The notes: generated by a model not told the origin, from the letters alone. Positions 9,201 to 18,546 are shown, counted from the first letter of the stretch. The stretch: DNA of 64,000 nucleotides from Pseudooceanicola endophyticus (GCF_018760365.1 NZ_JAHIAB010000005.1:248001-312000); one strand, 5' to 3'. Made by a program: numbers and translations.

Positions 9201-9701
9201 GACATTTCGGTCATGGATGCGCCGGTGCTGGCCGACCTGCTGAGTGCGGTCTCGGTCGTCGGCCTGTTCGAGCAGATGGCCGGGCAGGGCCTGCATTTCG
9301 GCGAGGTGGATGCCGATTTCCGCCTGACCCCCGACCTGCTGACCCTGCGCAGTGCCAGCGCCACCGGGGCCTCCATGGGGATCTCTCTGGATGGCACCTT
9401 CGGGATGGACAGCAAGGTGCTCGACATGCAGGGGGTGTTCTCTCCGCTCTACCTGATCAACGGGGTGGGCAGCGTGCTGACCCGCAAGGGCGAGGGGCTG
9501 ATGGGAGTGACCTTCACGCTGGGGGGCACCTCGGACAATCCGAAGCTGAAGGTGAACCCGCTGTCGCTGCTGATGCCGGGCTTCCTGCGCGAGATTTTCC
9601 GCAAGCCCGCTCCCAGCACGGCCCCCGCTCCCGGCACGGCCCCCGCCAGCGGGGCGCAGGAACAGGCAACCCCGGATACACGCAAAGGTGTCGAAGAGTG
9701 A
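6270..9701 (+). CDS. Large AsmA/YhdP-like envelope protein (DUF3971 type)
   Basis: A 1143-residue protein: short basic N-terminus, one membrane segment at about residues 45-65 (LMSALRLCLFLVFLAVLGGA), then over 1000 residues of repetitive beta-rich sequence, and a disordered Ala/Pro tail (SAPAPGTAPASG region) at the end. Size and layout match the YhdP/AsmA group, predicted beta-taco tubes anchored in the inner membrane that carry phospholipids across the periplasm. An alternative start is the methionine at residue 32 or 45. It is followed 60 bp later by queA. Assignment to the superfamily is firm; assignment to YhdP rather than another AsmA-like paralogue rests on size and pattern. Confidence 0.8.
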   Translation: MAESEHSRENTRRQDSEASGAGPRGTGAGSCMPRRRHGLGRTCLMSALRLCLFLVFLAVLGGAGAFLTRDRSFEAPPWLRDRIEARLDAQLPDLSIGFDRLTLTFSHSWHPRLSLGGVHLAAADGKMQLSVDRLGARFSRRPLLSGRVEPSQVVVSGVRIRLRRLADGSFDLLSQRPGDTPSPQAAGREANAAMAEFKALLQSHGLDRLRDVVTTDLTVTYDDLRAGRHWTVDGGRLEMERRGRNLTFAGNFALLGAHSYATTVQTSYVTTLDNPAAQFQLTIEDAPSRDLATQSPALAWLGLLDAPLSGALRMSLDSQGGLGPLHATLRSGAGELRPSDSASPIPFSAASAYFDYDPQAGQLTFSDLSVDSPALRATAEGKAQLSDLGRGPLAMVGQLRLTALEANPSALFPQKLKLDGAELDMKLELDPFRLTLGSLTLRDGAQNLHLQGQLRTDAGGWNLSLAGGASDMSADTLLTYWPASMAEKTRDWVSQNVSAADLNDLQFALRAHEGAAPDVYLSFGFAGMTARLLQNLPPAVHASGAATLMDNRFTIRASAGEVHMPDGGALDVAGTVFSVPDIHQKPATAKLDLHVNGAVPDLLAALDSDPWNFLSKAGRSPDLAQGNIRARARISWPMEKPVDPEALKVAFAADVSDVQSDDLVANRHLSAPLLRLEGDKTGMRLSGQGDVDGVPFDGRFHMGFGAAAETDPATLQARLTLSPQAAQTFGLALPDNALSGQTQADLKVTLPKGAAPEFTLTSDLAGLGLRLDSLGWRLPEASTGTLALSGTLSTPAEIRSLTLKAPGLDAEGAISLAADGGLKLARFDRIRAGDWMDAKVDLVGRGKGVPPGVAVKGGWVDVSKLPEKQGGGDNGPVSVALDEVRISPTLKLTGFRGEFADNGGLGGPFSGKLNGGPVITGQMTTVAKGTRVALQSQDAGGVLAAAGIFRKAKGGTLGLTLEPLGPKGSYDGRAQVRDISVMDAPVLADLLSAVSVVGLFEQMAGQGLHFGEVDADFRLTPDLLTLRSASATGASMGISLDGTFGMDSKVLDMQGVFSPLYLINGVGSVLTRKGEGLMGVTFTLGGTSDNPKLKVNPLSLLMPGFLREIFRKPAPSTAPAPGTAPASGAQEQATPDTRKGVEE

Positions 9702-9761
9702 CCATTGCGTCTTGCGGGCATGGGGTGTAGCGGCGGGGCCTTGAACTGGAAGGAGCGGGCG

Positions 9762-10808
9762 ATGCAGCTGTCCGATTTCGATTTCGACCTGCCCGAGGGG
9801 CTGATTGCGACGCGACCGGCAAAGCCGCGCTCCTCGGCCAAGCTGCTGGTGGCGACCCCCGACACGCTGAGCGACGCCATCGTGCGCGATCTGGGCGATT
9901 TCCTGCGCCCGGGCGACCGTCTGGTGCTGAACGACACCAAGGTGATCCCGGCGCGGCTGTCGGGCACCCGGGCCCGGTCCTCTGCCCAGGGCGAGACCGA
10001 GGCGCATATCGAGGTCACGCTGCTGGAACCGCGCGCCGAGGGTTGCTGGGCGGCGCTGCTGAAGCCGCTGAAGAAGGTGAAGGAAGGCGAGGTCATCCGC
10101 TTCTCGGACCGGCTCTGGGCGACGCTTGAGGCGAAGGAAGACGGGCAGGGCCTGCTGCGCTTCGAGGCGGTGGGCGATTTCGACGCCGCCCTGGCCGAGG
10201 CTGGCAACATGCCGCTGCCCCCCTATATCGCCGCGCTGCGCGCCCCCGATGCGCAGGACAAGCAGGATTACCAGACCGTCTGGGCCGAGAATACCGGCGC
10301 CGTCGCCGCCCCCACCGCCTCGCTGCATTTCGACGAAGAACTGCTGGCGCGGCTGGAAGAGATGGGCGTTACCTTCACCAAGGTGACGCTGCACGTCGGC
10401 GCGGGCACCTTCCTGCCCGTCAAGGTCGAGGACGTGACGACCCACAAGATGCATGCCGAATGGGGCCGGGTCAGCGAGGAGGCCGCGGCCGAGATCGCGG
10501 CCACCAAGGCTGCCGGTGGCCGGGTGATCCCGGTGGGCACCACCGCGCTGCGCCTGATCGAGAGCGCCGCGCGCGCGACCGGCGCCATCGCCCCCTGGCA
10601 GGGCGAGACGGATATCTTCATCTATCCGGGCTTCGCGTTCCGCGTGACCGACGCGCTGATGACCAATTTCCACCTGCCGAAATCGACGCTGATGATGCTG
10701 GTCAGCGCGCTGCTTGGGCCCGAGCGCATCCGGCAGGTCTATGCCCATGCCATTCAGCATGATTACCGCTTTTTCTCCTACGGAGATGCGTCCCTGTTGA
10801 TCCCCTGA
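9762..10808 (+). CDS. queA: S-adenosylmethionine:tRNA ribosyltransferase-isomerase
   Basis: A 348-residue QueA. It transfers the ribosyl part of SAM to preQ1 at the wobble position of tRNA, giving epoxyqueuosine. Conserved family blocks are present: [15 protein letters not shown] at the N-terminus, [34 protein letters not shown] and [18 protein letters not shown]. The frame is open from 9705, but the ATG at 9762 has an AGGAG site 7 bp upstream and yields the usual N-terminus. Next downstream on the same strand is an MFS transporter after a 91-bp gap. Confidence 0.95.
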   Translation: MQLSDFDFDLPEGLIATRPAKPRSSAKLLVATPDTLSDAIVRDLGDFLRPGDRLVLNDTKVIPARLSGTRARSSAQGETEAHIEVTLLEPRAEGCWAALLKPLKKVKEGEVIRFSDRLWATLEAKEDGQGLLRFEAVGDFDAALAEAGNMPLPPYIAALRAPDAQDKQDYQTVWAENTGAVAAPTASLHFDEELLARLEEMGVTFTKVTLHVGAGTFLPVKVEDVTTHKMHAEWGRVSEEAAAEIAATKAAGGRVIPVGTTALRLIESAARATGAIAPWQGETDIFIYPGFAFRVTDALMTNFHLPKSTLMMLVSALLGPERIRQVYAHAIQHDYRFFSYGDASLLIP

Positions 10809-10899
10809 GCGGGACATGAGAGGCAGGAAGAAACCGGCGCCGCGCGCGCTATCTGACACCAAATTCTGACCTGAATTGCAGAAAGCGGGAGACACGCGG

Positions 10900-12180
10900 A
10901 TGATGCAGGTTCTCGGAACCTCCTGGGCCCTTCTTCTGGGCCTGATGCTGCTCATGCTGGGCAACGGCCTTCAAGGCACGCTGCTGGGCGTGCGCGGCGA
11001 GATCGAGGGCTTTTCGACCTTCCAGATGTCGCTGGTGATGTCGGCCTATTTCGCCGGCTTCCTGGGCGGTTCGCGGCTGGCCCCCGAGATGATCCGCCGG
11101 GTCGGCCATGTGCGGGTCTTCGCCGCGCTGGCCAGCTTCATCTCGGCGGTGCTGATCCTGTATCCGGCCTATACCGCGCCCTGGGCCTGGACGGTCGAGC
11201 GGATGATCATCGGCTTCTGCTTCTCGGGCGTCTACGTGACCGCGGAAAGCTGGCTGAACAACTCCGCCACCAACGAAACCCGCGGCCAGGCGCTGGCGCT
11301 TTACATGTTCGTGCAGGTGATCGGCATCATGGCGGCGCAGGGCATCCTGCTGCTGGGCGATCCGGCGGGCTTCGTGCTGTTCATCGTGCCCTCGGTGCTG
11401 GTCTCGATCTCCTTCGCGCCGATCCTGCTGTCGGTGTCGCCGACACCGGCCTTTGCCAGTACCAAGCCAATGTCGCTGGTGGCGCTTTACCGCGCCTCGC
11501 CGCTCTCCATCGTCGGGGTCTTCCTGATCGGGGGCGCCTATTCGGCGCAGTTCGGCATGGCGGCGGTCTTCGGGGCCAAGGCCGGGCTGACCCTGCCGCA
11601 GATCTCGCTCTTCATCTCCATGTTCTATGTCGGCGCGGTGATCACGCTTTATCCGCTGGGCTGGCTGTCTGACCGGGTGGACCGGCGGGTGCTGATCGCG
11701 CTGGAATCCGCCATCGGCGGGGCCGGGGCCCTGCTGGGGCTGATGTTCGGCGGCAGCTACGTGGCGCTGCTGATCTCGGCGCTGATCGTCGGCGGCATGA
11801 CCAACCCGCTCTATTCGCTGCTGCTGGCCTATCTGAACGACTATCTGGACAGCGAGCAGATGGCCGCCGGCAGCTCGGGGATGCTCTTCGTCAACGGGCT
11901 GGGGTCCATCGGCGGGCCGCTGGTCACCGGCTGGGTGATGACCGCCACCGGCTCGGGCGGCTTCTTCACCTTCATCGCCGCACTGCTGTTCCTGATGGCT
12001 CTCTACGCCATCTACCGGATGACCCGTCGCAAGGCCGCGGTGCCGGTCGACGAGACCGGGCCCTTCGCCCCGATCCTGATGTCCTCCACCCCCGTGGCCG
12101 TGGAAGCGGCGCAGGAATGGGCACAGGACAGTGTCGAAGATGCGACAAATGATGACACTCAGGATGTAACGACCAGGTAA
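10900..12180 (+). CDS. MFS transporter (YcaD-like)
   Basis: A 426-residue protein with about 12 hydrophobic segments and the MFS loop motif GWLSDRVDRRVLIALES between helices 6-7. The N-terminal RGEIEGFSTFQMSLVMSAYF and ESWLNNSATNETRGQALA blocks are typical of the YcaD subfamily of uncharacterised major facilitators. The ATG at 10900 is preferred over an upstream in-frame start at 10876 because GGGAGA at 10887-10892 is correctly spaced. The hydrophilic tail after residue 375 is acidic. Substrate unknown. Confidence 0.85.
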   Translation: MMQVLGTSWALLLGLMLLMLGNGLQGTLLGVRGEIEGFSTFQMSLVMSAYFAGFLGGSRLAPEMIRRVGHVRVFAALASFISAVLILYPAYTAPWAWTVERMIIGFCFSGVYVTAESWLNNSATNETRGQALALYMFVQVIGIMAAQGILLLGDPAGFVLFIVPSVLVSISFAPILLSVSPTPAFASTKPMSLVALYRASPLSIVGVFLIGGAYSAQFGMAAVFGAKAGLTLPQISLFISMFYVGAVITLYPLGWLSDRVDRRVLIALESAIGGAGALLGLMFGGSYVALLISALIVGGMTNPLYSLLLAYLNDYLDSEQMAAGSSGMLFVNGLGSIGGPLVTGWVMTATGSGGFFTFIAALLFLMALYAIYRMTRRKAAVPVDETGPFAPILMSSTPVAVEAAQEWAQDSVEDATNDDTQDVTTR

Positions 12181-12270
12181 CGCATGACGTTAGCGACACC
12201 ATCATTCCCTCAATCCCCAACCTCTGGCAGGCTGGGAGACAGGCGCATTGGCTTCAGAGAGGAGACCGCC

Positions 12271-12849
12271 ATGATTGCCCCCGACGAACTGCTGAAGTTC
12301 TGGCTGGATGACGTGGGGCCTGCCGGCTGGTACCAGTCGAGCGAGGCGCTCGACCAGGAGATCCGCGACAGGTTTGCATCGGCATGGGAACATGCCTGCG
12401 ACGGGGCCTACGGCCTCTGGCTGACCTACCCCAGTGGCGCGCTGGCCTACATCATCCTGATGGACCAGTTCCCGCGCAACATGTTCCGCGGCCAGGGCCG
12501 CGCCTTCGACAGCGACCGCGTGGCGCTGGCGGCGGCGAAGATGTCGATCTCCCAGGGGTGGGACATGCGCATCGACGAGCCCGCACGGCAGTTCTTCTAC
12601 CTGCCGCTGATGCATTCGGAAAACCTCTGCGATCAGGACCGCTGCGTGCGCCTGATGGCCGAGCGGATGCCGGAGCACGGGGCGCCGAACATGCTGCATG
12701 CCAAGGCCCATCGCGAGGTGATCCGCCGCTTCGGTCGCTTCCCCTACCGCAACGAGGCGCTGGCGCGACGCGCCAGCGCGCCCGAGCAGCGCTACATGGC
12801 CGACGGCGGCTATGGCGCCACCGTGCGCAAGCTGACCCCGGCGGAGTGA
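12271..12849 (+). CDS. DUF924 family protein
   Basis: A 192-residue all-helical protein of the DUF924 family. Recognisable blocks are LLKFWLDDVGPAGWY at the N-terminus, LAYIILMDQFPRNMFRG, YLPLMHSENLCDQDRCV and HREVIRRFGRFPYRNEAL. The fold is TPR-like; the function is not established. The ATG at 12271 follows a GAGGAGA site, and the open frame upstream to 12184 is not needed. The copy 2 repeat element lies 20 bp after the stop. Confidence 0.9.
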   Translation: MIAPDELLKFWLDDVGPAGWYQSSEALDQEIRDRFASAWEHACDGAYGLWLTYPSGALAYIILMDQFPRNMFRGQGRAFDSDRVALAAAKMSISQGWDMRIDEPARQFFYLPLMHSENLCDQDRCVRLMAERMPEHGAPNMLHAKAHREVIRRFGRFPYRNEALARRASAPEQRYMADGGYGATVRKLTPAE

Positions 12850-12869
12850 TCCGGCGGCAGGGGTGAGCA

Positions 12870-12935
12870 GGGGGCGCTGCCCCCTCCCGGGCCCGCGGCC
12901 CGGTTCACCCCCGAGGTACTTGGGACAAGAAAATG
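12870..12935 (+). repeat. Tripartite hairpin-hairpin-core repeat, copy 2
   Basis: Hairpin A, GGGGGC-GCT-GCCCCC (12870-12884); hairpin B, CCGGGCC-CGC-GGCCCGG (12887-12903); then TTCA and the core CCCCCGAGGTACTTGG plus GACAAGAAAATG (12908-12935). It lies between the DUF924 gene and lpdA, both on the plus strand. Core differences from copies 1 and 3 are two transitions. Confidence 0.85.
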
Positions 12936-13096
12936 AGGGGCCGGGGCCGCAGGGCGCCGGCCTTCGCCGTTTTACAATGGCGCAGCGAGCGGGCATGCTG
13001 CGGATCGGAGACGGAACTGCGGCCGGAGGGGGAGCGGCGGGGCGACCGCGACATCGCGCGGCAGGCCGATTGCTTTTGTTGAAGCCTTCCGAAAAG

Positions 13097-13114
13097 TAGT
13101 TTAACGTCAAACTA
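13097..13114. promoter_or_regulatory. Imperfect palindrome upstream of lpdA
   Basis: TAGTTTAACGTCAAACTA is an 18-bp inverted repeat centred on ACGT with one mismatched pair, ending 31 bp before the lpdA start. Symmetry, AT richness and position suggest an operator. I cannot name the regulator. Confidence 0.5.
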
Positions 13115-13145
13115 ACTTGCAATTCAGCGTCCGGCGGAGGGGCAT

Positions 13146-14540
13146 ATGTCTGCCAAGTCTTTCGATTTCATCGTCATCGGGGCCGGTCCCGGCGGCTACG
13201 TGGCTGCGATTCGTGCGGCCCAGCTTGGCCTCAAGGTGGCCGTGGTCGAGCGTGAGCACCTGGGCGGGATCTGCCTGAACTGGGGCTGCATTCCGACCAA
13301 GGCGCTGCTGCGCTCGTCCGAGATCTTCCATTTCATGGAGCGCGCCAAGGATTACGGCCTGAGCGCCGAGAAGATCGGCTTTGATCTGGATGCCGTGGTC
13401 AACCGTTCGCGCGGGGTGGCCAAGCAGATGGAAGGCGGCGTGAAGCACCTTCTGAAGAAGAACAAGGTCGAGGTGATCATGGGCACCGCCTCTCTGGCTG
13501 CGAAGGGCAAGGTGGCGGTGAAGACCGACAAGGGCACCGAGGAGCTGACCGCCAAGACCATCGTGCTGGCGACCGGCGCGCGGGCGCGGGAACTGCCGGG
13601 GCTTGAGGCCGATGGCGATCTGGTCTGGACCTACCGCCATGCGCTGAAGCCGGTGCGGATGCCGAAGAAGCTGCTGGTCATCGGATCCGGCGCGATCGGC
13701 ATCGAATTTGCCAACTTCTACAACACGCTGGGCGCCGACACGACGGTGGTCGAGGTGATGGACCGCGTGCTGCCGGTGGAAGATGCCGAGATCTCGGCCT
13801 TCGCCAAGAAGCAGTTCGAGAAGCAGGGCATGAAGATCCTGGAAAAGACCATGGTCAAGAAGCTGGACCGCGCCAAGGGCAAGGTCACGGCGCATCTGGA
13901 GCATGACGGCAAGGTCACCACGGCCGAGTTCGACACCGTGATTTCCGCGGTCGGCATCGTCGGCAATGTCGAAGGCCTGGGCCTGGAAGAGCTGGGCGTG
14001 ACGGTCGACCGCACCCATGTGGTGGTGGACGAATTCTGCCGCACCGGGATTGAAGGGCTCTATGCCATCGGCGATATCGCCGGCGCGCCCTGGCTGGCGC
14101 ACAAGGCCAGCCACGAGGGCGTCATGGTCGCCGAACATGCCGCCGGTCTGCATGCCCATCCGATCAAGCCGGGCTCCATCGCGGGCTGCACCTACTGCCA
14201 TCCGCAGGTGGCTTCCGTCGGCATGACCGAGGCGAAGGCCAAGGAAGCCGGCTACAAGGTCAAGGTCGGCAAGTTCCCCTTCATCGGCAATGGCAAGGCC
14301 GTGGCCCTGGGCGAACCCGAAGGGCTGGTCAAGACCGTCTTCGATGCCGAGACGGGCGAACTGCTGGGTGCGCACATGGTCGGCGCCGAGGTGACCGAAC
14401 TGATCCAGGGCTATGTGGTGGGCCGCCAGCTGGAAACCACCGAGGAAGACCTGATGAACACCGTCTTCCCGCACCCGACCCTGTCGGAGATGCTGCACGA
14501 ATCCGTGCTGAACGCCTATGGCCGCGCGATCCACATCTGA
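13146..14540 (+). CDS. lpdA: Dihydrolipoyl dehydrogenase (E3)
   Basis: A 464-residue flavoprotein disulfide reductase. FAD-binding GAGPGGYVAA lies at residues 12-21, the redox-active disulfide is Cys43-Cys48 in GGICLNWGCIPTK, the NAD-binding IGSGAIGIEFANFY block is central, and the catalytic HPTLSEMLHES is near the C-terminus. It reoxidises lipoamide of 2-oxo acid dehydrogenase complexes. No E1 or E2 gene is adjacent, so this copy stands alone and may serve 2-oxoglutarate, pyruvate or branched-chain complexes. GGAGGGG gives a strong ribosome-binding site, and a clear intrinsic terminator follows. Confidence 0.96.
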   Translation: MSAKSFDFIVIGAGPGGYVAAIRAAQLGLKVAVVEREHLGGICLNWGCIPTKALLRSSEIFHFMERAKDYGLSAEKIGFDLDAVVNRSRGVAKQMEGGVKHLLKKNKVEVIMGTASLAAKGKVAVKTDKGTEELTAKTIVLATGARARELPGLEADGDLVWTYRHALKPVRMPKKLLVIGSGAIGIEFANFYNTLGADTTVVEVMDRVLPVEDAEISAFAKKQFEKQGMKILEKTMVKKLDRAKGKVTAHLEHDGKVTTAEFDTVISAVGIVGNVEGLGLEELGVTVDRTHVVVDEFCRTGIEGLYAIGDIAGAPWLAHKASHEGVMVAEHAAGLHAHPIKPGSIAGCTYCHPQVASVGMTEAKAKEAGYKVKVGKFPFIGNGKAVALGEPEGLVKTVFDAETGELLGAHMVGAEVTELIQGYVVGRQLETTEEDLMNTVFPHPTLSEMLHESVLNAYGRAIHI

Positions 14541-14563
14541 TCGCGGCGCAGGCTGAAGCGAAG

Positions 14564-14588
14564 GGGCGTCCTGCGGGGCGCCCTTTTT
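14564..14588 (+). terminator. Intrinsic terminator of lpdA
   Basis: An 8-bp stem with one G-U pair (14564-14571 with 14576-14583), loop TGCG, directly followed by TTTTT (14584-14588). Confidence 0.9.
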
Positions 14589-14727
14589 GCATCCGAGGGG
14601 GGGGCGCCCGCGGCCCGGGTGCTTCAGGGGCGCCCTTGCAGGCGGCACCGGTCAGGGGCACCATGGATGCCTCCTTCCGGGCCGGCGTGGCGGTTGCCTC
14701 TGGGCATTCCTCCGCACTGGTGTTAAT

Positions 14728-14742
14728 GTTTCCGTAATGTTC
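14728..14742 (+). promoter_or_regulatory. LexA (SOS) box of uvrA
   Basis: GTTT-CCGTAAT-GTTC differs by one base from the alphaproteobacterial SOS consensus GTTC-N7-GTTC and lies about 70 bp before the uvrA start. The same motif occurs perfectly twice before lexA in this window. Confidence 0.8.
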
Positions 14743-14813
14743 TCTCATTCCGCTTGGACGGCGCCGATGGCTCCTCTATGTCTTCGCGGAGTGGTTTCTC
14801 CCAGAGGTGCGTC

Positions 14814-17672
14814 ATGGCTGAGCAGAAGTTTATCGAGGTGCGCGGCGCGCGCGAACATAACCTCAAGGGGATCGACGTGGAGATCCCGCGCGACCAGTTC
14901 GTCGTGATCACCGGCCTCTCGGGGTCCGGCAAGTCGAGCCTCGCCTTCGACACGATCTATGCCGAGGGGCAGCGGCGCTATGTCGAAAGCCTGTCGGCCT
15001 ATGCGCGCCAGTTCCTCGACATGATGGAAAAGCCCGATGTGGATCACATCAGCGGCCTGTCTCCGGCGATTTCCATCGAGCAGAAGACCACCTCGAAGAA
15101 CCCGCGCTCGACCGTCGGCACGGTGACCGAGATCTACGATTACCTGCGCCTGCTCTTCGCGCGTTCCGGCACGCCCTACAGCCCGGCGACCGGCCTGCCC
15201 ATCGAGGCGCAGCAGGTGCAGGACATGGTGGACCGGGTGATGGGCATGGAGGAGGGCACGCGTGCCTACCTGCTGGCCCCCATCGTGCGCGACCGCAAGG
15301 GCGAATACCGCAAGGAATTCCAGGAGCTTCAGAAGCAGGGCTTCCAGCGCATCAAGGTGGACGGAGAGTTCTACGAGGTCGACGCCGTACCGAGCCTCGA
15401 CAAGAAGTTCCGCCACAATATCGACGTGGTGGTCGACCGGATCGTCGTGCGCGCCGGGATGGAGACGCGGCTGGCCGACAGTTTCCGCACCGCGCTGGAT
15501 CTGGCCGACGGCATCGCCGTGCTGGAGACCGCGCCGAAGGAGGGCGATCCCGAGCGCACCACCTTCTCCGAGAAATTCTCCTGCCCGGTCAGCGGGTTTT
15601 CCATTCCCGAGATCGAGCCGCGGCTATTTTCCTTCAACGCGCCGGACGGCGCCTGCCCGCATTGCGACGGGCTGGGGATGGAGCTGTTCTTCGATGAGCG
15701 TCTGGTGGTGCCCGATGCCCAGCTGAAGATCGCCGACGGCGCGCTGGCGCCCTGGCGCAAGGGCAAGAGCCCCTATTTCCTGCAGACCATCGAGGCGCTT
15801 GGCCGCCATTACGGTTTCGATCCCGACACCCGCTGGAAGGACCTGCCGAAGAAGGTGCAGAAGGTCTTCCTGTATGGCTCCGGCACCGAGGAAATCCCGT
15901 TCCGCTATGACGAGGGCGGGCGGATCTACAACGTCACCCGCACCTTCGAAGGCGTCATCCCCAACATGGAGCGCCGCTATCGCGAGACCGACAGCAACTG
16001 GGTGCGCGAGGAGTTCGAGAACTACCAGAACAACCGTCCCTGCGGCCATTGCGAGGGCTACCGCCTGAAGCCCGAGGCGCTGGCGGTGAAGATCGCGCAT
16101 CTGCATATCGGCGAGGTCACGGCCATGTCGATCCGCGAGAGCTACGCCTGGATCGACACCGTGATGGAGCAGCTTTCGACCCAGAAAGCGACCATCGCGC
16201 GGACCATCGTCAAGGAGATCCGGGAGCGCCTTGGATTCCTGAATAACGTGGGTCTTGAATACCTTACGCTCGCCCGTTCAAGTGGTACGCTAAGTGGCGG
16301 CGAAAGCCAGCGGATCCGTCTGGCCAGCCAGATCGGCTCGGGTTTGACGGGGGTTCTTTATGTTCTGGATGAACCCTCCATCGGGCTGCACCAGCGCGAC
16401 AACGGGCGGCTGCTGACCACGCTGAAGAACCTGCGCGATCAGGGCAACTCGGTCCTGGTGGTGGAACATGACGAGGAGGCGATCCGCGAGGCGGATTACG
16501 TCTTCGACATCGGTCCCGGCGCCGGGGTGCACGGTGGCAATGTCGTCGCCAAGGGCACGCCCGAGGAGATCGCGGCCGACAGCGCCAGCCTGACCGGGCA
16601 GTATCTTTCGGGCAAGCGTGCCATCGAAGTGCCCCAGACCCGGCGGGCCGGCAACGGCAAGGTGGTGCGGATCGAGAAGGCCAGCGGCAACAACCTGCGC
16701 GACATCAGCGTCGATTTCCCGCTGGGCAAGTTCGTCTGCGTCAGCGGCGTGTCGGGCGGTGGCAAGTCCACCCTGACCATCGAGACGCTGTTCAAGACCG
16801 CCTCCATGCGGCTGAACGGCGCCCGCCAGACGCCCGCCCCCTGCGAGACGATCAAGGGGCTGGAGCACCTCGACAAGGTGATCGACATCGACCAGCGTCC
16901 GATCGGGCGCACGCCGCGGTCGAACCCGGCGACCTATACCGGGGCCTTCACCCCGATCCGTGACTGGTTCGCGGGGCTGCCGGAATCCAAGGCGCGGGGC
17001 TACAAGCCCGGGCGCTTCAGCTTCAACATCAAGGGTGGTCGCTGCGAGGCCTGTCAGGGCGATGGTGTCATCAAGATCGAGATGCACTTCCTTTCCGACG
17101 TTTACGTGGAATGCGAGACCTGCAAGGGCAAACGCTACAACCGCGAGACGCTGGAGGTGAAGTTCAAGGGCAAGTCCATCGCCGATGTCCTTGATATGAC
17201 GGTGGAAGAGGCGCAGGACTTCTTCCAGGCCGTGCCCTCCATCCGCGAGAAGATGGATGCGCTGATGCAGGTGGGGCTGGGCTATATCAAGGTCGGCCAG
17301 CAGGCGACGACGCTTTCGGGCGGCGAGGCGCAGCGGGTGAAGCTGTCGAAGGAACTGGCGCGGCGCTCGACCGGGCGGACGCTCTATATCCTCGACGAGC
17401 CGACGACGGGCCTGCATTTCGAGGATGTGCGGAAGCTTCTTGAAGTGCTGCATGAACTGGTCGAGCAGGGCAACACCGTGGTGGTGATCGAACACAACCT
17501 CGATGTCATCAAGACCGCCGACTGGATCATCGACATCGGCCCCGAGGGCGGTGATGGCGGTGGTCAGGTGGTGGCCGAGGGCACGCCCGAGGAGGTCGCC
17601 AAGGTCGCGGCCAGCCACACGGGCCGCTACCTGGTCGACATGCTGAAGGCGGGTCGCGTCGCCGCCGAGTGA
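14814..17672 (+). CDS. uvrA: UvrABC excinuclease subunit A
   Basis: A 952-residue ABC-type DNA damage sensor for nucleotide excision repair; the dimer loads UvrB on lesions. It has two ATPase modules: Walker [10 protein letters not shown] at residues 34-42 and GVSGGGKST in the second half, with signature motifs [12 protein letters not shown] and [12 protein letters not shown]. Zinc-binding CPHCDG, CGHCEG and CEACQGDG with CETCKGK are intact. The ATG at 14814 is the family start; the frame is open from 14754. An SOS box at 14728-14742 predicts damage induction. Confidence 0.97.
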   Translation: MAEQKFIEVRGAREHNLKGIDVEIPRDQFVVITGLSGSGKSSLAFDTIYAEGQRRYVESLSAYARQFLDMMEKPDVDHISGLSPAISIEQKTTSKNPRSTVGTVTEIYDYLRLLFARSGTPYSPATGLPIEAQQVQDMVDRVMGMEEGTRAYLLAPIVRDRKGEYRKEFQELQKQGFQRIKVDGEFYEVDAVPSLDKKFRHNIDVVVDRIVVRAGMETRLADSFRTALDLADGIAVLETAPKEGDPERTTFSEKFSCPVSGFSIPEIEPRLFSFNAPDGACPHCDGLGMELFFDERLVVPDAQLKIADGALAPWRKGKSPYFLQTIEALGRHYGFDPDTRWKDLPKKVQKVFLYGSGTEEIPFRYDEGGRIYNVTRTFEGVIPNMERRYRETDSNWVREEFENYQNNRPCGHCEGYRLKPEALAVKIAHLHIGEVTAMSIRESYAWIDTVMEQLSTQKATIARTIVKEIRERLGFLNNVGLEYLTLARSSGTLSGGESQRIRLASQIGSGLTGVLYVLDEPSIGLHQRDNGRLLTTLKNLRDQGNSVLVVEHDEEAIREADYVFDIGPGAGVHGGNVVAKGTPEEIAADSASLTGQYLSGKRAIEVPQTRRAGNGKVVRIEKASGNNLRDISVDFPLGKFVCVSGVSGGGKSTLTIETLFKTASMRLNGARQTPAPCETIKGLEHLDKVIDIDQRPIGRTPRSNPATYTGAFTPIRDWFAGLPESKARGYKPGRFSFNIKGGRCEACQGDGVIKIEMHFLSDVYVECETCKGKRYNRETLEVKFKGKSIADVLDMTVEEAQDFFQAVPSIREKMDALMQVGLGYIKVGQQATTLSGGEAQRVKLSKELARRSTGRTLYILDEPTTGLHFEDVRKLLEVLHELVEQGNTVVVIEHNLDVIKTADWIIDIGPEGGDGGGQVVAEGTPEEVAKVAASHTGRYLVDMLKAGRVAAE

Positions 17673-17687
17673 TCCGGCCCCAAGGGG

Positions 17688-18017
17688 TCAGCGGATCATC
17701 ATCGTCTTGCCATCCTCGAGCATCACCTTCCCGATGACCTCGCGGGTGGCAAGATCGGCCTTCACCACCTGGCCGTCGACATCGAAATATACCCAGCCGT
17801 TCGCGGGTGCGGGGAGGCCGCGCCGCTCGGTGCCCAGCAGCACCATGTAGTTCATCGGCAGCACATCGCCGGGCGCGACGCCCTGGATGATCTTCGGGCC
17901 GGTCAACCGTGCCGGACCGGTGTTGATCGAGACCAGGGGGGCGTCCTGCGCGACGACGGGGGCAGAGAGCAGGCTGGCGCTGGCTGCAAGAACCAGGCCC
18001 AGTGACAGGCGTGTCAT
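17688..18017 (-). CDS. Small exported protein, RcnB-like (paralogue 1 of 3)
   Basis: A 109-residue precursor with a signal peptide cleaved near VVAQDA (about residue 24). The mature C-terminus WVYFDVDGQVVKADLATREV resembles the corresponding ends of the two genes upstream, and the shared pattern YxxDGxxIVKVxxxTxEII recalls the C-terminus of RcnB-type periplasmic proteins. Such proteins beside uvrA are easily mislabelled from their neighbour; nothing here resembles an excinuclease. The ATG at 18017 follows GGAAG. The gene ends 15 bp from the uvrA stop, convergently. Function unknown. Confidence 0.75.
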   Translation of the reverse strand: MTRLSLGLVLAASASLLSAPVVAQDAPLVSINTGPARLTGPKIIQGVAPGDVLPMNYMVLLGTERRGLPAPANGWVYFDVDGQVVKADLATREVIGKVMLEDGKTMMIR

Positions 18018-18043
18018 GGGGTCTTCCTTCGGCTGGCGGTTTG

Positions 18044-18072
18044 AAAAAGGCCCGGGCGTTTCCACCCGGGCC
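18044..18072 (-). terminator. Intrinsic terminator of exported paralogue 2
   Basis: On the minus strand, GGCCCGGG (18072-18065) pairs with CCCGGGCC (18056-18049) and is followed by TTTTT (18048-18044). Confidence 0.88.
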
Positions 18073-18079
18073 GTCTGGA

Positions 18080-18457
18080 TCAGTTCAGGACGTCGTTCAC
18101 CGCGTCGATCAGGCGCAGGATCTTCATCGTGTCGTTGTCGACCAGCGCGATGCGGTGGTCGCCGACGCGGTAATAGGTGCGGTGACGGTCCAGCCCGTAG
18201 ACCGAGGGGTCGCGCAGCAGGTAGATGCCGTCGCGGCGCGGATCCAGGCGGTCTCCGACGGCATAGGGCGCCATCTTCTTGGCCAGCCCCGGCGGCACGC
18301 AGGAGGGCGATTTCTTCGCCAGCCCGGGCGGGCAGCCCTGGGCGCCGACCTTCAGAAGTTCGGCCTGGAAAGCGGATTCGGGAGTGTTGGCCGTGGCAGC
18401 GAGGGGCAGCAGGGCGGCCAGTGCGAGGGGCAGGGCGAACGCGATCTTGCGGGTCAT
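18080..18457 (-). CDS. Small exported protein with CxPPGLAKK repeats, RcnB-like (paralogue 2 of 3)
   Basis: A 125-residue precursor with a signal peptide (TRKIAFALPLALAALLPLAA, cleavage near TANT). The mature part contains two near-identical repeats, GCPPGLAKK and CVPPGLAKK, each carrying a cysteine, then a C-terminal module (RTYYRVGDHRIALVDNDTMK) that aligns with paralogues 1 and 3. The paired cysteines could form a disulfide in the periplasm. It has its own terminator immediately downstream, so it is probably an independent transcript. Function unknown; metal-related function is a guess from RcnB resemblance. Confidence 0.75.
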   Translation of the reverse strand: MTRKIAFALPLALAALLPLAATANTPESAFQAELLKVGAQGCPPGLAKKSPSCVPPGLAKKMAPYAVGDRLDPRRDGIYLLRDPSVYGLDRHRTYYRVGDHRIALVDNDTMKILRLIDAVNDVLN

Positions 18458-18520
18458 CTGTCTTTCTCCGGGCTGGGACCGGTGTGGGTCCTGGCGGCTG
18501 TTTCTTGCCGATAAAACGAA

Positions 18521-18546
18521 GAAACGCCCCGGAAGGTTCCGGGGCG
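18521..18546 (-). terminator. Intrinsic terminator of exported paralogue 3
   Basis: On the minus strand CGCCCCGG (18546-18539) pairs with CCGGGGCG (18532-18525), extendable across AA/TT, followed by TTTC. Confidence 0.8.
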
